Of a stretch of 64,000 bases of DNA, positions 20,835 to 34,393 are shown piece after piece. A model generated the notes under the pieces. The model was given only the letters and a program-made list of their open reading frames with translations. It had not been told where the DNA came from and made no database searches. The DNA lies in NCBI RefSeq assembly GCF_037975245.1, contig NC_092572.1, positions 24,310,989 through 24,374,988 on the forward strand, given 5' to 3'. Both the position numbers and the translations under genes were made by a program. The stretch is from Apostichopus japonicus (Eukaryota > Echinodermata > Holothuroidea > Aspidochirotida > Stichopodidae). Every line of letters starts with the position of its first letter. Position 1 is the first letter of the stretch.

Positions 20835-23800
20835 TTAAAACTCGAAGGGGAAAGAAAATCAACATAATATCGTAGGCCTAACTCTTGTTTCTTATTTTCG
20901 TATCCGTCCGGTTTGGAAGATCGCATGCGGGGGATTTAGCTGACATTTGCACATGACATGTCATTAATACATTAATGACAGTCTCTCGTATCATCTAGGT
21001 CATCTCACAGCAAACCAGACTGATAGAAAGAAAAACAATTCTGGTAATGTGATCCAATTCGAAGCGTCGTCTGGCAACCATTCATACATTGGCATCCTAA
21101 AAGCACGGAAGCCAGTGATCTTGCGTGCATTAAGCATAAGGAAACCAGACGACTAAATAGAAAATGCTCTCGGTACTTGATAGCTAAATTTACTCCGACG
21201 GCAATAACAAAACGGAAGTACTACGTATTTCTTTCCCCCACCTCAGCAGTTTGTATATATGTAGGCCTACGTATGAGTCGTATACACTATTTAAAGGCAG
21301 TAACGGCTCCATGAAACACCTCGGCAAAAAGTGTGTGATAATTAAATATAGCAGAATTAAAACTGAAAATCCTTCGAGGAAAGTCGACCAATATAGTCAC
21401 TTATCACTGGAAATCAAATGATATTCAAAAATCTATCTAATACATAGTTAGCTCGGGATCCCTTAACAAAACTGTTACACGATTCTCTCTAATAGAGAAT
21501 AGAATGATACTTTTATACACATAACTGTAGATAGACGCGGAGAAAGTATGTTCTGCCCTTCATCAGTCTCAGTTAATTGTGATCTCAGTCCAAGTTGTCG
21601 TTGAGGTTTAACCACCATCATCAGCACCGCCAACACCTGTAACCACCGACAATTATAATCAACTCGCCATCGACTTCGACTTATTTTGAGGTCTTGTCGC
21701 CAAGTAGTCTCATTGATACCACAAGTTTGCACTTTTCATATTGGTGTGACATATGCAACACGCGTTCGGTCTTCGGTATCTCACTCTGTATGGTCAGCAT
21801 ATGAAGTTCACCACCTGTTTTTAGTCTCTCTGTTAGTAATATGCTTTCCGATTGTCCCTTTAGGAATAACATATTTCATCTCATTGACAAAAGTAGTTTA
21901 AGATGACCCTTATACAGGAGATCTTCTTGAATGTCTGTTTCGTTCTTAAGTTTACTTATTATTTCAAGAGCAATAAGTAAATGGAAAAACAAGCCAAGCT
22001 GGTGTACATAGATGCCTGCAACAATCTTCCGCTTCCACCGTAGCTTCCTAAACAGGTGAAAAGAAACGAAAAAGAAACATGTGTGACGAATGAAAAAGAA
22101 AAAATATATATATAGATATATATTATATATGTGTGTGTGTGTGGATATAGTATGAAATAGCCTGCTCCGTTTCTTGCCAGTGATATGTGTTTTCAAAGCA
22201 GTGAAATCAAACCTATTGTTATTCATAAATGTTTCCCGGTTGATGTTGTTCCTGTTAAGCTATAGAAGTGTTCACCGTTCAATCAACCCAACAATTGAAC
22301 GGGGTGTGATAAAAAACTGCACGATAATGTTGTTTGACTGGTTGAACTGTTGTATATTAATATCTTGCAAATGCGTCGAGCGCCCTCTTCTACAAGTTTA
22401 CTAGACGCCTAGTGACAGGTTTCCATCGGGCAACTGGGACCTTACCGGAAATTGAAAAATCGAATGGAATTACTAACAAAATTTTGGCCGAATCTTTCGA
22501 GAAACTCTATAAACTGAGGAATTTGTGCTAACAAAAATTGCACATGTTTGGATATCTTCTAAACCTGAGGTACAGAAAATATATATTTCTCGAGACAATT
22601 CATTTCGAGCCAATAAATACTGACCAAGTGCCGTTGTCTTTAGAAAGGACGTATTTCGACATATACTGACGTAAACTTTCTCTAACTCTTACCCGTATTG
22701 AAAAAAGCAGGACTTTCGTTACAATTTTCAAAGTCGCTTCATAAAAATTAGTATTGGCTGACGGAGGCAAAAGCATTCTGCGATGAATGGTAAATAATTT
22801 ATCCTTTCTTTATAATTAGGAGGATCCCCTGATCCATATGCATGATTTCGACAAGAATCGAAAAGGCACGATTTGGGGCCAAAATTGAATAATACACACA
22901 CACACACATGCGTTAACATTTATTACTTACTTGGGAGGGGTTTGGTTGGAGGTGGTTCACTGACTGAGTTTGGTTCATCGACTGCGAAGGAATAAGAGAC
23001 AGCCGTTTTATTTAAATGTCCTTTTTTTACTATATGTTGGCATACTTCTGTTAGAGTCTATTTCAATCCGCCCGAATGTTCAGGAAAACAGAGAAAATGC
23101 AGTAAGAGAACATCATTCTTGGAATGTTATCAATCAGGATCTGTTTTTTTTTTTTGCTTGCATGTTGAAGAGCATGGATGGAAGTACATATGGTGCCAAA
23201 AAAAATCGGGTCAAGTGAGGCAATCTTTGACTCCTTTAGGCCTCCCAGAAGCAGCATACGAAAATTGTTTACTATACTGAGTGAAGAGGTTTGTTTACAA
23301 GTGACGAAATCTTCAGGCTCTCGTAGCAAAAAATCTTCACGGTCATGATATGAATATTTGATGTTGCCATGAAAGGCCAACTTGTCAGCTATCTAGACTT
23401 AGAGACCACTTTCGGTTTGTGAATTAGTATGTAAGTCAACCAAATAGTCTTACTGTAACAAGTTACCCAGGATCGATATAAAAATAGCTCCCTCGTTGAT
23501 ATTGTACTCGCAGCGCTCCACTAATCAGAGTATATCTCACTATGAAGTATCACACATAGGTTCCGGGAACGTTTTCATGTTTAAGTCGTGGGTGTGGATT
23601 TCCAGATCCTCTCCACCCCCCCCCCCCCTCTCCCCACCCCTCCCACAAAAGGTTGTAGACCTAATAGTACCAATTTTACAAATTTCCACTCATCCCCTAA
23701 TCCTAACATTAGGTCTATATAAACTTAAGATATTATATCAAATACTATTTGTTCTGTGATGTTACGTTCCGACATGTTTATGACGGAGCATCCTGAAAAC

Positions 23801-23880
23801 AGAGGATATTATATCTAAAAAAAAACTGTTAGCAAACTGCTTATCCACTAAAGAGCCTGTGTAAATGAATGTGTAAAAAT
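20835..23880. other. Intergenic
   Basis: AT-rich sequence with a short (GT)n run near 22130 and a poly-C run near 23613-23627. No supported gene. Open frames here are short and unlike known proteins. Confidence 0.6.
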
Positions 23881-23882
23881 TA

Positions 23883-24083
23883 TTGGGCTTGGCGTTTTGA
23901 TCCTTGAGCCTTCTTCAGCCTTTTTCAGAGTCTGACATACAAGTACCAGTAACAGAAGGGACAATTACACGCACAGAAAACCATTCACCTGTGTGTATTA
24001 TGTGCGTGTATTTGTCCCTTTTGTTACTGGTACTTGTCATTCAGCCTCTGAAGAAGATCCTGCTAGGATCGATACGTCAGGCC
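23883..24083. repeat. Imperfect palindrome of about 200 bp with Penelope-like ends
   Basis: Left arm 23883-23975 and right arm 24001-24083 are inverted copies around a 25-base spacer; ACAAGTACCAGTAACA at 23940-23955 has its complement near 24021-24036. Both outer parts carry the TGAAGAAG-type motif facing outward. The left arm has extra bases and is more decayed. Confidence 0.75.
24044..24082 (+). ncRNA. Hammerhead-ribozyme-like motif, copy 2
   Basis: Same layout as copy 1: stem I GCCT/AGGC (perfect here), core CTGAAGA (24048-24054), stem II GATCCT/AGGATC with loop GCT, then GTC at 24076-24078. The conserved GAAA is GATA, which should abolish cleavage. Flanks share TTGTCATTCAGCC with copy 1. 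Confidence 0.5.
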
Positions 24084-24218
24084 AAATTACTTTTACACGA
24101 TATTAATATCTCGCAAATGAGTGACATATTTTTGTCTTTTAGGTTGTTATTTCCTTCCATTATTGATATCATCATCACATTTATCGAATGTTTCGAAATT
24201 GTAAAGTGCGATTCATAC

Positions 24219-24393
24219 CTGCTGCCGTCGTAAATTCAAAAGTTTCGATATCGCCCTGTCCATATCTGTTGTAAGCGAAAAGCTCCACGTAGTAAGTGGC
24301 ATTTGCTCTTAGGTCGTATATGGTAGTGTTGTATTCCATTGGTTTCTCGGGATTGTAGACCACTGGTACTTTGTAATCAAGAAATCCAGGCCT
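24219..24393 (-). CDS. Fibronectin type III half-domain exon (partial gene)
   Basis: On the minus strand the exon reads RPGFLDYKVPVVYNPEKPME, then YDLRANATYYVELFAYNRYG, and ends FEFTTA. This is strands C to G of an FN3 domain, with the diagnostic 'L.a.a.Y.velfAyN.yG.G' F-G region. It follows a pyrimidine-rich acceptor (CTTTTCTTTTGATTGTAAAG; start at 24393, or 24391 with the next AG) and ends at a GTATGA donor, phase 1. FN3 domains are often split across two exons; the first half was not found. It belongs to an extracellular or cell-surface protein, possibly the same gene as the Ig exons at 63.0-63.9 kb. Confidence 0.72.
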
Positions 24394-24639
24394 CTTTACA
24401 ATCAAAAGAAAAGGAAAAATAGAGAGGTTCCACACAATTATATATTTAGCACTATACACGTTGCATTTCATCGTTAAGATCAGCTAGGAATTGATAATCA
24501 TGTATTTCATACGTCGGATATAGGAGCAGTTGCGTAGAATATCAGGAAGAGTTAAAAATCACTCCTTTCTCCCAAAAGATAAAAATGGAAAACGGGCAAT
24601 ATGGTTCCTTGCTTAGTGGAATATTAAAGTGCGGTATGT

Positions 24640-25300
24640 CATGACCCAATATCATATTACTTATGCCCACATGTACCAGCTATTAACCAACAACTGTTTT
24701 CCAAGTTTGGAAATCATTGAATTAGGGGTGTGGAGTTATTGCACTTTTAATTATGTTGGTACCCTACCCCACCCCCAAAAAGATATTTAACCCAAACAAA
24801 GTGGCTAAAAAAAATGTTTACCAAACCCCCCTCCCTCACACCCAAAAGATCCCCCAAAATGTGAGACTAGTCCAAATGGTCCAAAATATTGGGCCCCACA
24901 AATTCGGGCCAAAAGAATATGTCTCAAAATGCATTTGAGGTGGAAATAGAATTTGGACCCACCCGGTTCAAAGATGGGCCCGGAATTTCTGGAGCCTAGA
25001 TGGTCCTAAAATTAGTCTAACATGTACCAGCTATTAATCATAACTGTATACCAAGTTTGGCTACAATCTGACTTACGATTAGGGAGTTATTGCAATATCA
25101 AAAAATTGTGGGCCGAAATGGCCACACAAATTCGGGCACTTAGAATGTGTCCCAAATGCATTTGAGATGGATATCAAATTTGGGCCGACCAAGCCCGAAA
25201 GTAGGCCCAGATGGTCCCAAAAACTGTATACCAAGTTTGGTTATAATGCGACTTAAGCTTGCGGAGTTATTGCAATATTAAATGTTTACGTTTGACCCCA
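24640..25300. repeat. Diverged repeats of one family
   Basis: ACATGTACCAGCTATTAA, then CCAAGTTTGG, then GGAGTTATTGCA recur near 24670-24745 and 25020-25095, with a third partial copy at 25225-25280. GGGCC-rich segments (AATTCGGGC) lie between. It is an old interspersed or tandem repeat. Confidence 0.7.
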
Positions 25301-26040
25301 TCACCTCATTAATATTCAAAAGGTCCGCTCCAAAAACAGGGCACAACTTCTCACTACAATACGTCTATGATACATCAAGTATGACAAATATCCATCACCC
25401 CAGTTGTTCACTTATCGCGGACCAAAGCAAGTGAACAGACGCACACGTCAACACACGGCAACCTGACTGCATAGGCTCCTTTGCTTCCAGCAAGGAACCA
25501 AAAAGACAACGGACAGCGGACAACAAAAGTCAAAAACATGCACGCAGACTATAAAAGAACAGAAAATAAAGTATTGTGACTGTTGAGTTTTGCTGACTAG
25601 TAGAAAATCTCTTTCTTTGTCGCTGGAAGTCTTACAGAGTGGTATTGAGTATTTCCCAGAGTATGATTTAGACTGAATCACGGGTAGCCATTATATGTAA
25701 AACTTTTGGTCTTTAGTTTTTACCTTCTTTGGTATGTGGTATGTTATAATATATGTTTTAGTCTCATATGGACTACTTAATCTTCAAACAGTACATCAAG
25801 TCAATCTCTCCAGGTGCAGCAAAAAAATCACCAAGCAAACAAAATATGAGCATGGCATCAAATAACCAGTTTTAATAATATTCCAACGGTGCTTTGTTAC
25901 TTATATAACTATTAAATGACTCTTTTTTTAATGAGTTTTTAGACTATAAAATGAATGGGTTGACATTAACTTTTATGTGTAAACGAAAACATTGATTTTT
26001 TTTTTGTTCAAGCTAAATGTATATTCATACTGTTTACCTA
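25301..26040. other. Intergenic
   Basis: Nothing recognised. Confidence 0.6.
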
Positions 26041-26049
26041 GCACATTAT

Positions 26050-26900
26050 GTTTCGTTTCCGTGCATGTTAATCATGAATATTTAATTAGAGAAATTTCGT
26101 GTCCTCTTTTACGTTCAGAGTAGAGTCAACAAATTTCAGTCACTGAACATGTATAACTATGATATGAATATTCATGCCACTGAACGTGTGTACATCACAA
26201 ATGAATATTTATAGAACTGAACGCTTGTAACAAATTCTAAAAATATCGTGTCCTTTATACATTCATAGAAAGTGTATCATATATAACATGTGAATATTCA
26301 TGCACCTGCATGTGTTTACATAAAAATGAATATTTATAGAAACGAACGCTGAAACAAATTCTAAAAATATCGTGTCCTTTATACATTCATTGAAGGATGC
26401 TCGCTCTCAGTCACTGAACGTGCTGTATATCAAACATAATATATGAATATTCATGTCACTGAGCGTGCGTACATCAACAATGAATATTTATAGAACTGAA
26501 CGCTTGAAACAAATTCTAAAAATATCGTGTCCTTTATACATTCATAGAAATATGCTCGCTCTCAGTAACTGAACGTGCTGTATATCAAAAATAAGATATG
26601 ATTATTCATTTCACCGTGCGTGCGTACATCAACAAGGAATATTTTTAGAACTGAACGCTTGAAACAAATTCTAAAAATATCGTGTCCTTTATACATTCAT
26701 AGAAAGATGCTCGCTCTCAGTCACTGAACGTGCTGTGTATCAAACATAAGATATGAATATTCATGACCCTTGGCGTGCGTATGAAGTACATCTAATTGAA
26801 TAATCGTGACGTCTGCTTACCCCCTTCAGCTTCTCCTGTGTGTAGTTTATCCAGAAGTGTTTAATTTGAGAAATATCGTATTCTTCATATTTCCATGCTA
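26050..26900. repeat. Tandem repeat, about 156-bp unit
   Basis: AAATATCGTGTCCTTTATAC starts copies near 26243, 26365, 26521 and 26676, with diverged copies near 26093 and 26870. Each unit holds ATGAATATTCAT (palindromic), a CACTGAACGTG-type motif and GAATATTTATAGAACTGAAC. The unit is about 156 bp; one copy is shorter. Confidence 0.88.
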
Positions 26901-27565
<665 letters not shown>

Positions 27566-28029
27566 CAACCAATATTCCACAACAGACCAAACGAATCCAC
27601 GTCATATAAAAGCAGCCATGATCCGGGTTGTTGATCTTATACCATTCGATATCCTGTGTTATGCTATACAACCGTCATACCAGACATTACATTAACATCC
27701 GGATACGGGGGCGTTTTTTTTTTCTTTCGTTTTTGGTGAACAAACACATAAGCAAGAACACAAAAAGGGAGTGCCCAATGCCATCTTTTATACCAAGTTT
27801 ACGTCATACAAGACTAACCGTTATACAGTATTCGAAAATTATCTTATTAGTATTGCATCGGTCATGCTTTATTGACTGCACTTATTTTGTGCGCTTTTAA
27901 TAGTCTTTTGTATAGAGATATGCTATGATATGGGACAAGAGTGTGAATGGTAACACGAATATAGAATTCTTGATTGTGGTAAATATGCCTCCTCACAGCA
28001 GTCACATATTCCATTGTTACTCGACGTTC

Positions 28030-28315
28030 GTATCCCCCCCCCCCATGACTCTCCCATCCACCTCTCTTCCATGCCCATCCACCTCTCCGCCCCATCATCT
28101 CTCCTCCACGCCCACCCACTTCTTCTTCCCGCCCATCCACCTCTCCTCCACGCCCATCCACTTCTTCTTCACGCCCATCTATACCTCTCCTCCCCGTCAC
28201 CTCTCCTTTACGTCCATCCACTGCTCCTCCGCGCCCACCCACCTCGCCTCCTCGCCCACCCACCTTTTTCTCCCGCCCATCCACCTCTCATCCACTCCCA
28301 TCAACATCCCCTCAC
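28030..28315. repeat. Pyrimidine-rich minisatellite
   Basis: About 21-bp units built on CCACCTCTCCTCC and CGCCCATC. Long open frames across it are artefacts of missing stops. Confidence 0.9.
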
Positions 28316-29400
28316 CTCAGACCTCCAACGTTCATCATTAATTAATTTTCTTAAATTAAAATAAATAAATTATTAACTTCCCGCCAATGAAGTCACAATT
28401 GATATCAATTGTAACGTTTATGTCCTCGATCTAACGAACTTTGGATAACTTCGGGCAAAAAAAAAATGATAATAGCTCGTCGCAGACACTTTTTGGAATT
28501 ACAAGCGTTGTGTGATTCTCAGATATACGCACAAAACTGCGTACGTAGTAGGCCTACTGGGAAAATCAATTTAGAAATTGCTTGTTACATGTAATATGTA
28601 AAATGTAATTTCCTTTACGAATTGCCGAGTCGTGTGTACTGTAAACTGGTACTAAGCTAACACCTGACTATTGACATATGGGCGAGGGAGTTCGGGGTGG
28701 GGTAATTCTAAAAAAAAAGTGAAAATAGTTTAGGAAGAAACTTTCTGAGTGCGAGGGCGGGATCATGAAGGGGGGCGGGACGTAGTGTATCAGCTGCTTG
28801 AAGTTTTAGATACTTCATTTGCCAGTCTTCAATGAATTAATGAGTTCTGTAACGGTAATATTCAATTTCCCGCGGATTAAACTGAATCACTTGCATTCGT
28901 CTTTCCCAAAACCTATCTTAGGGTATTATGAAATATTGGATACGCCCCTCCCATTCAGTCACACCCCCCCCCCCTCCAAAAGAAAATATGCTCGAAATAT
29001 CAGACTCAGAAATGATCACCTATGCTCAAGCTATTGCATTTTTAAAGGTCTGTGAGTCGGTATCCGATGGAATGTTAAAACTCGAGCAAACAATGGCAGA
29101 TGCAGAAATTGTAAACCTGATTAATGATTATTCTGAAAGCGCGCTGGGGCCTTGAAACAAATGAAGCATTTTGTACTTCGGACAAAACTAGCACCTTTCT
29201 CGAGCTGGGGATATGGCGGCCCCTTCGGCACTTTCAACTTTGAATCGGCGCATCCGTTCCGAGCCGTTATGCCGGTGCTACCAGTAGATCCATCCACCCC
29301 ACCAATCCCCCACCCCCCCCACTCCTCATTCCTACTTCTTACAGCTTGAAGAGATATTGTGGTTGCAAGAAACGCCTGCAATGGAGTTACGACCTCCCCT
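28316..29400. other. Intergenic
   Basis: Unique sequence with short C and G runs. No supported gene. Confidence 0.6.
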
Positions 29401-29404
29401 AACA

Positions 29405-30249
<845 letters not shown>

Positions 30250-30288
<39 letters not shown>

Positions 30289-30294
30289 TATATA
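30250..30294. repeat. (AT)n microsatellite just upstream of GPCR 1
   Basis: About 45 bp of AT repeat ending 41 bp before the ATG at 30336. Confidence 0.95.
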
Positions 30295-30335
30295 GTAGAG
30301 TCCATATGCTTATGTTTGTTCGAGGATAAACATAT

Positions 30336-31108
30336 ATGAATCTCACAATGGAAGAGGTAGAGGAATCCAATTTCGTGTTCGATTCGTACGGACAGCGTGT
30401 CTTCGTAGCTGTTCTGTTTCTTATCGTCTTTCTGCTCGGCATCACCGGGAACTCATTGACCATTCTAGCCGTCGTCGTCTCACGGAAACTCCAAAGCGTG
30501 ACAAACGTCTTCGTCATTAACTTAGCAGTGGCGGATTTGCTGACCTGTCTGACGGTCCCGTGGAATATCGTGGCGATGCTACGTCAGAGGGATTGGCCGA
30601 TTAAATCGGGATGGTCTTGTACTATGGCAGCCGGTATTCTGCTCATGTGTGTCGGTGTCAGTGTGTATACGTTAGCTACTATCGCTCTTAACCGTTACAT
30701 CCTCATTACGCGCACCTCTCTCTTCCGTAAAATCTACAAACCGAGCGTCATCGTGGTATGGGTCGCTCTCCTCTGGTTCATACCGTTCTGTATAAGTATC
30801 GTGCCCCCGATTCTCGGTATCGGCGCCCTCGGTTATAACCCCAAGTACAAGACCTGTAGCGACATCTCCTCCGAGTATCTGCCTCACACGAACAATACCC
30901 AGACATTCGACCTGATTCAAGCTGCTGGGGTATTCCCTATACCCCTCATTGTCCTCTTCTTTTGTTATATCAACATTATCCTCTTCGTCAGGAAAAATGC
31001 CAAGAACCTCGTCCAGTGGAAACCGGAAAAATCAAAATCGATGTACGGTGAGACCACGGTGACTTCAGATGGGGTGTCCCAGTCCACATCGGATACAATG
31101 CAGAAAGG
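30336..31108 (+). CDS. GPCR 1 exon 1 (TM1-TM5, ICL3 start)
   Basis: ATG at 30336 opens the frame; a second ATG lies five codons in. The exon ends before GTTAGT at 31109. Reading on past the donor gives about 57 unrelated codons from intron sequence, including a poly-C tract. Confidence 0.9.
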
Positions 31109-34100
31109 GTTAGTATTATACGGTTATATCACCGGTAGAGTATTACAAGTCCATTCACCCCCCCCCCCCCTAACCCCACTCAACCTCACGTATATATTAA
31201 AAGTTCCAAAGTGCCGCATGGTAATAATTAGAAAAAGGTTGCTCGTAGAACTAATGATCGACCTACTTCATAGCCTATAACAGGGTTGTCCAACCTACGG
31301 CCCAATGGCCACAGTCCGGCCCGCCGCATGGTTGCGTCCGGCCCACCAGAGATGCTCTACGGTGCAAAATGTTAGTGAGCAGATTTATTGATAACAATTT
31401 TAAGCTATAGAATCAATCATTCGAACCTTCTGGGTCCAAAAAACTGCATACAGGTCAGTTTGTGTGACACTCTCTCAGCGGAGGGGGGGGGGGGGAGGGG
31501 CGGCGGCTGGACTTTATTCATGTTTTATGAGGAAGGAAAATAAATCAGTGCGCTCCGCGCGCAGTGTTTATATCTTGTTGCCTTGGGCTTCGGGGAAAAA
31601 TCGAAATATCGAGCGTAGGGTTCATGCGGCCCCCTCCTTCATCAAAATCATTCCATGCGGCCCTCCTCTGCAAAAGTTTGGACAACCCTGGCCTATAACT
31701 ATGCCTCAAAGTATACAGTAACTTTCATAATGTTCCCATCGACTTCCACGTGATCTCAGTGCCATATTCGCTCCTATTTATTTGTATTTATTTATATTTA
31801 TTATTTTTTAAATCCTGGATCCACATAGTACTGTAAATACCAGCTACTGCGTTTCACATTACACTCAGTGGATTAATTTGGATGACGCTTAAGTTACGTA
31901 TAGTCTCATTCAATATAATATAATACAGTATTTATTTGGACTTTATAAAACAACAGAAGGGTGTGTGCTGCTAGAATTTCATAGAACAACAAAGAAAGAA
32001 AAGTCTGCCGTATACTGTTTAGTATCCACTTTCAACACCTTTAGAATCAAGATAACGAAATCTTTAGTATACCAAACTTACTGGACTATATGAAATACAC
32101 GTAAAGGTGAACAAGAGTATATCAGCCTCAGGCGCGTAGCCAAGGGCGGGGGGCGATGGGGGCAGCCGCCCCCCCCCCCCCTTGAGACTATTTTTTTTTT
32201 TTTAATGTTTTTGTGATATCGCTAGAAATTTCAAAAAGAGAAAATGCTACAGTAAGATGCAACTTACAAGGCCTGGGAAGTGCTATTTCCAGCGATCTGG
32301 GAGGCATTTCCAGCCAAAATTTTCTTGTACCCTTCGCGCCAATCATGGTGGAGCTACGCTTAGATAGTATGCAATGCCGTATTGACGGCTCTGAAAATGT
32401 TTCTATATTTTCGCCCCTCCCTTAGCAAAATCCTGGCTACGCCCCTGATTAGCCTGCTCTGTGAGTTCTTACACGCATATATACGAACACACGGAGAGTG
32501 TGAACTGTTATCAAATATTTAAGCATAAACAGTCATTGTAAATGTCATCAAATTATCTAAGCATAACAGTGACCACATGATAAGCATAAATAATTGCAGT
32601 CATCGCACAATAAGCATCACTAATAACAGTCATCGCACGATAATCAGCGTTAATTATTGTCACGTTTATGCAAGCAAACATAATAATAACAATGTTTGCA
32701 TGAATCAGTTTAGCTGTTAGGTAAGCCTTTAGTTAAATGGAATCCATATTTTAGGTATAACAAGTTTGTCATGGTCGAATGGTGTTGGACGTTGTATATA
32801 CACGGGGTTATCTCTTGTTTGGGTGAATGTCCCAGAATATTTCATGCGTAACTAAACTTTATCCGACAATCGGAATTCACATTATCAGGTAAGCCTGAAC
32901 TGAGGAGCCGAATTTGTCATCGGTTTAGCTTTTCCGACATTTGACATATTTTAAGTGTGACAATCGTGAAAACCGGAATAAATCACAGGACCAGTGCAAA
33001 TACTGTAAAATCTCTACTATTTCTTGTGAAGGAGAGGAGAGGAGGGAAGGGGGGGGGGGCACTACTGCATGTCAACCTTAAAGGACTATAGTTATGTTCT
33101 GAAGTCACAAATGGTCCGTCACGTTAACAAGGCAAACACTCTGTTCGAGGAAGTTGAAACACTCCCCGCCCGCTTAGTGCGCCTCTGCTACTGAAAATGT
33201 TACGCGTCTTTTGAGAACAATTGCATTAATTTCGAAGATCTACTCCCCGTGTAATGTCTCTACGGTTAAGATCATAATGCACACGCAAATGTGTGAGAGG
33301 TCTCATCAAGTATGACAGTTGTCCCTGGAAATTAATTCCCTGCCATCGGAAACTGGTATTGACGACCCCTATCTTACTGAAAAAGCAAGGGAGATCCGTC
33401 TGAACAGGAAGTGTTAATAAAGATACCACGTACCGTAGGTCTATAACCTTGGTGTTCGGTGAAGTAGAAACCACTGTGTAGACCTAAGCCTACCGTTTAT
33501 GATGAACTTAAGATCACTTCCTTTCAATGTCGGAATGGAGTTCAAATAACCGTCAAATTACATGACGATTCATTCGACTTTCACGAACCTGGTATATATC
33601 ATTCTACATATTGTATTTAAAGGGTGTGAAGACTCGCACACAAAGAAACATCTCATGCCGGTAATCTAACCTAGTTTCGAATGAGGTGTAACAGAAGTAT
33701 TAGACACCACCATCGACCCCAGAAAATACACACACAGCTTGCTACCGTCGGTAATTAGACACTAGTGTACAGTCAATACACACAACACAGTTTGCATAGC
33801 AGCAATTAATGGACATCTCATGTCTAGATAAGAGACAACAAGGTATCACGTTTCATTACTGTCTGCATTTTGTAGCGACAAGCAGAAAACTTCACTTGCA
33901 AGCAACGGAAAGTTAACTTTTTCAGAGCGCGGCACGCGGTTTTGGGCGAGTCTTCAATGCCTTTAATTTTTCGATTGTGCCTTATATATTGATATATATA
34001 TATATATAATTTTTTTTTAAATTTTTCTTTAGCAATACTCAAATCCAGATGGGGTCACCAGGGGACAAAACATCAAAATCAGATACGTTGAATGTCAAGA

Positions 34101-34393
34101 AAAGGAGCACCATCACACGACGAGAGATAGAGGTTACTAAAAATCTCTTTATTGTCTTCTGTGTGTTCTTCGTCTGTCTGATGCCGTATGCAGTCTGTCT
34201 GTTCTACGAGGACAGCGATCCATTTATACCATATGCTGCCGCTATACTTCTGTTTAATAGTTGTCTCAATCCGATCATCTACGCCACGAGATTTCCAAAC
34301 TTCAAGAAAGTCTTCAAGCTGATTTTGAAATGCAAATGGGATAAGATACCAGAGCCGTCCGGTATACTATTGGAGATAAAACGTTTAACATAA
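30336..34393 (+). CDS. Rhodopsin-family GPCR 1 (melatonin-receptor/moody-like), two exons
   Basis: Exons 30336-31108 and 34033-34393 join at phase 2 (donor GTTAGT, acceptor CTTTAG) to give 377 aa. Seven-helix landmarks: TM1 GNS (N39), TM2 LAVADLL (D67), ECL1/TM3 Cys C95, NRY at 119-121 in place of DRY, ECL2 GALGYNPKYKTC with its disulphide Cys C174, TM5 Pro P203, TM6 CLMPYAVCL, TM7 NPIIY (337-341). N2 is a possible glycosylation site. The NRY motif and short loops point to the melatonin-receptor/GPR84/moody-like group of class A receptors; the ligand is unknown. ICL3 holds GETTVTS, shared with the paralogue at 56900. The intron carries several transposon copies. A possible AATAAA lies near 36083, far downstream. 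Confidence 0.92.
31281..31690. mobile_element. hAT-type non-autonomous transposon, 410 bp
   Basis: Terminal inverted repeats CAGGGTTGTCCAA begin at 31281 and end at 31690. The flanks are a perfect 8-bp target-site duplication, GCCTATAA at 31273-31280 and 31691-31698. CAGGG-type ends with 8-bp duplications are diagnostic of the hAT superfamily. There is no transposase. It lies in the GPCR 1 intron. Confidence 0.92.
31699..33616 (+). other. GPCR 1 intron (outside the named elements)
   Basis: AT-rich sequence; near 32570-32660 short motifs such as ATAAGCAT and CAGTCATCGCAC recur. No exon seen. Confidence 0.6.
32129..32447. mobile_element. hAT-like MITE, 319 bp
   Basis: Left end CAGGCGCGTAGCCAAGG; right end, reversed, CAGGGGCGTAGCCAGGAT. 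The flanks ATCAGCCT (32121-32128) and ATTAGCCT (32448-32455) are an 8-bp target duplication with one mismatch. Poly-C and poly-T tracts lie inside, and there is no transposase. It sits in the GPCR 1 intron. Confidence 0.8.
33617..33966. mobile_element. TTAA-flanked MITE, copy A (350 bp)
   Basis: TTAAAGGGTGTGAAGACTCG at the left and, reversed, TTAAAGGCATTGAAGACTCG at the right form inverted ends with TTAA at each border (33617-33620, 33963-33966). TTAA targets are typical of piggyBac-type elements. A reverse-orientation copy is at 55204-55573. It ends 66 bp before GPCR 1 exon 2. Confidence 0.75.
34033..34393 (+). CDS. GPCR 1 exon 2 (ICL3 end, TM6, TM7, C-tail)
   Basis: Acceptor TTTTTCTTTAG ends at 34032. 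The exon starts at phase 2, reading NTQIQMGSPGDKTSK, with TM6 and NPIIY, and ends KIPEPSGILLEIKRLT before TAA. The C-tail shares IPEPS with the paralogue. Confidence 0.9.

Noticed and set aside
27862-28341. Gly/Arg- and Pro/Ser-rich frames on both strands
   Set aside because: Artefacts of the pyrimidine-rich minisatellite at 28030-28315.
31109-31280. Extension of GPCR 1 exon 1 to a stop at 31280
   Set aside because: It crosses a consensus donor into a poly-C tract and loses TM6-TM7, which are present in exon 2 at the matching phase. A retained-intron form is possible but unsupported.
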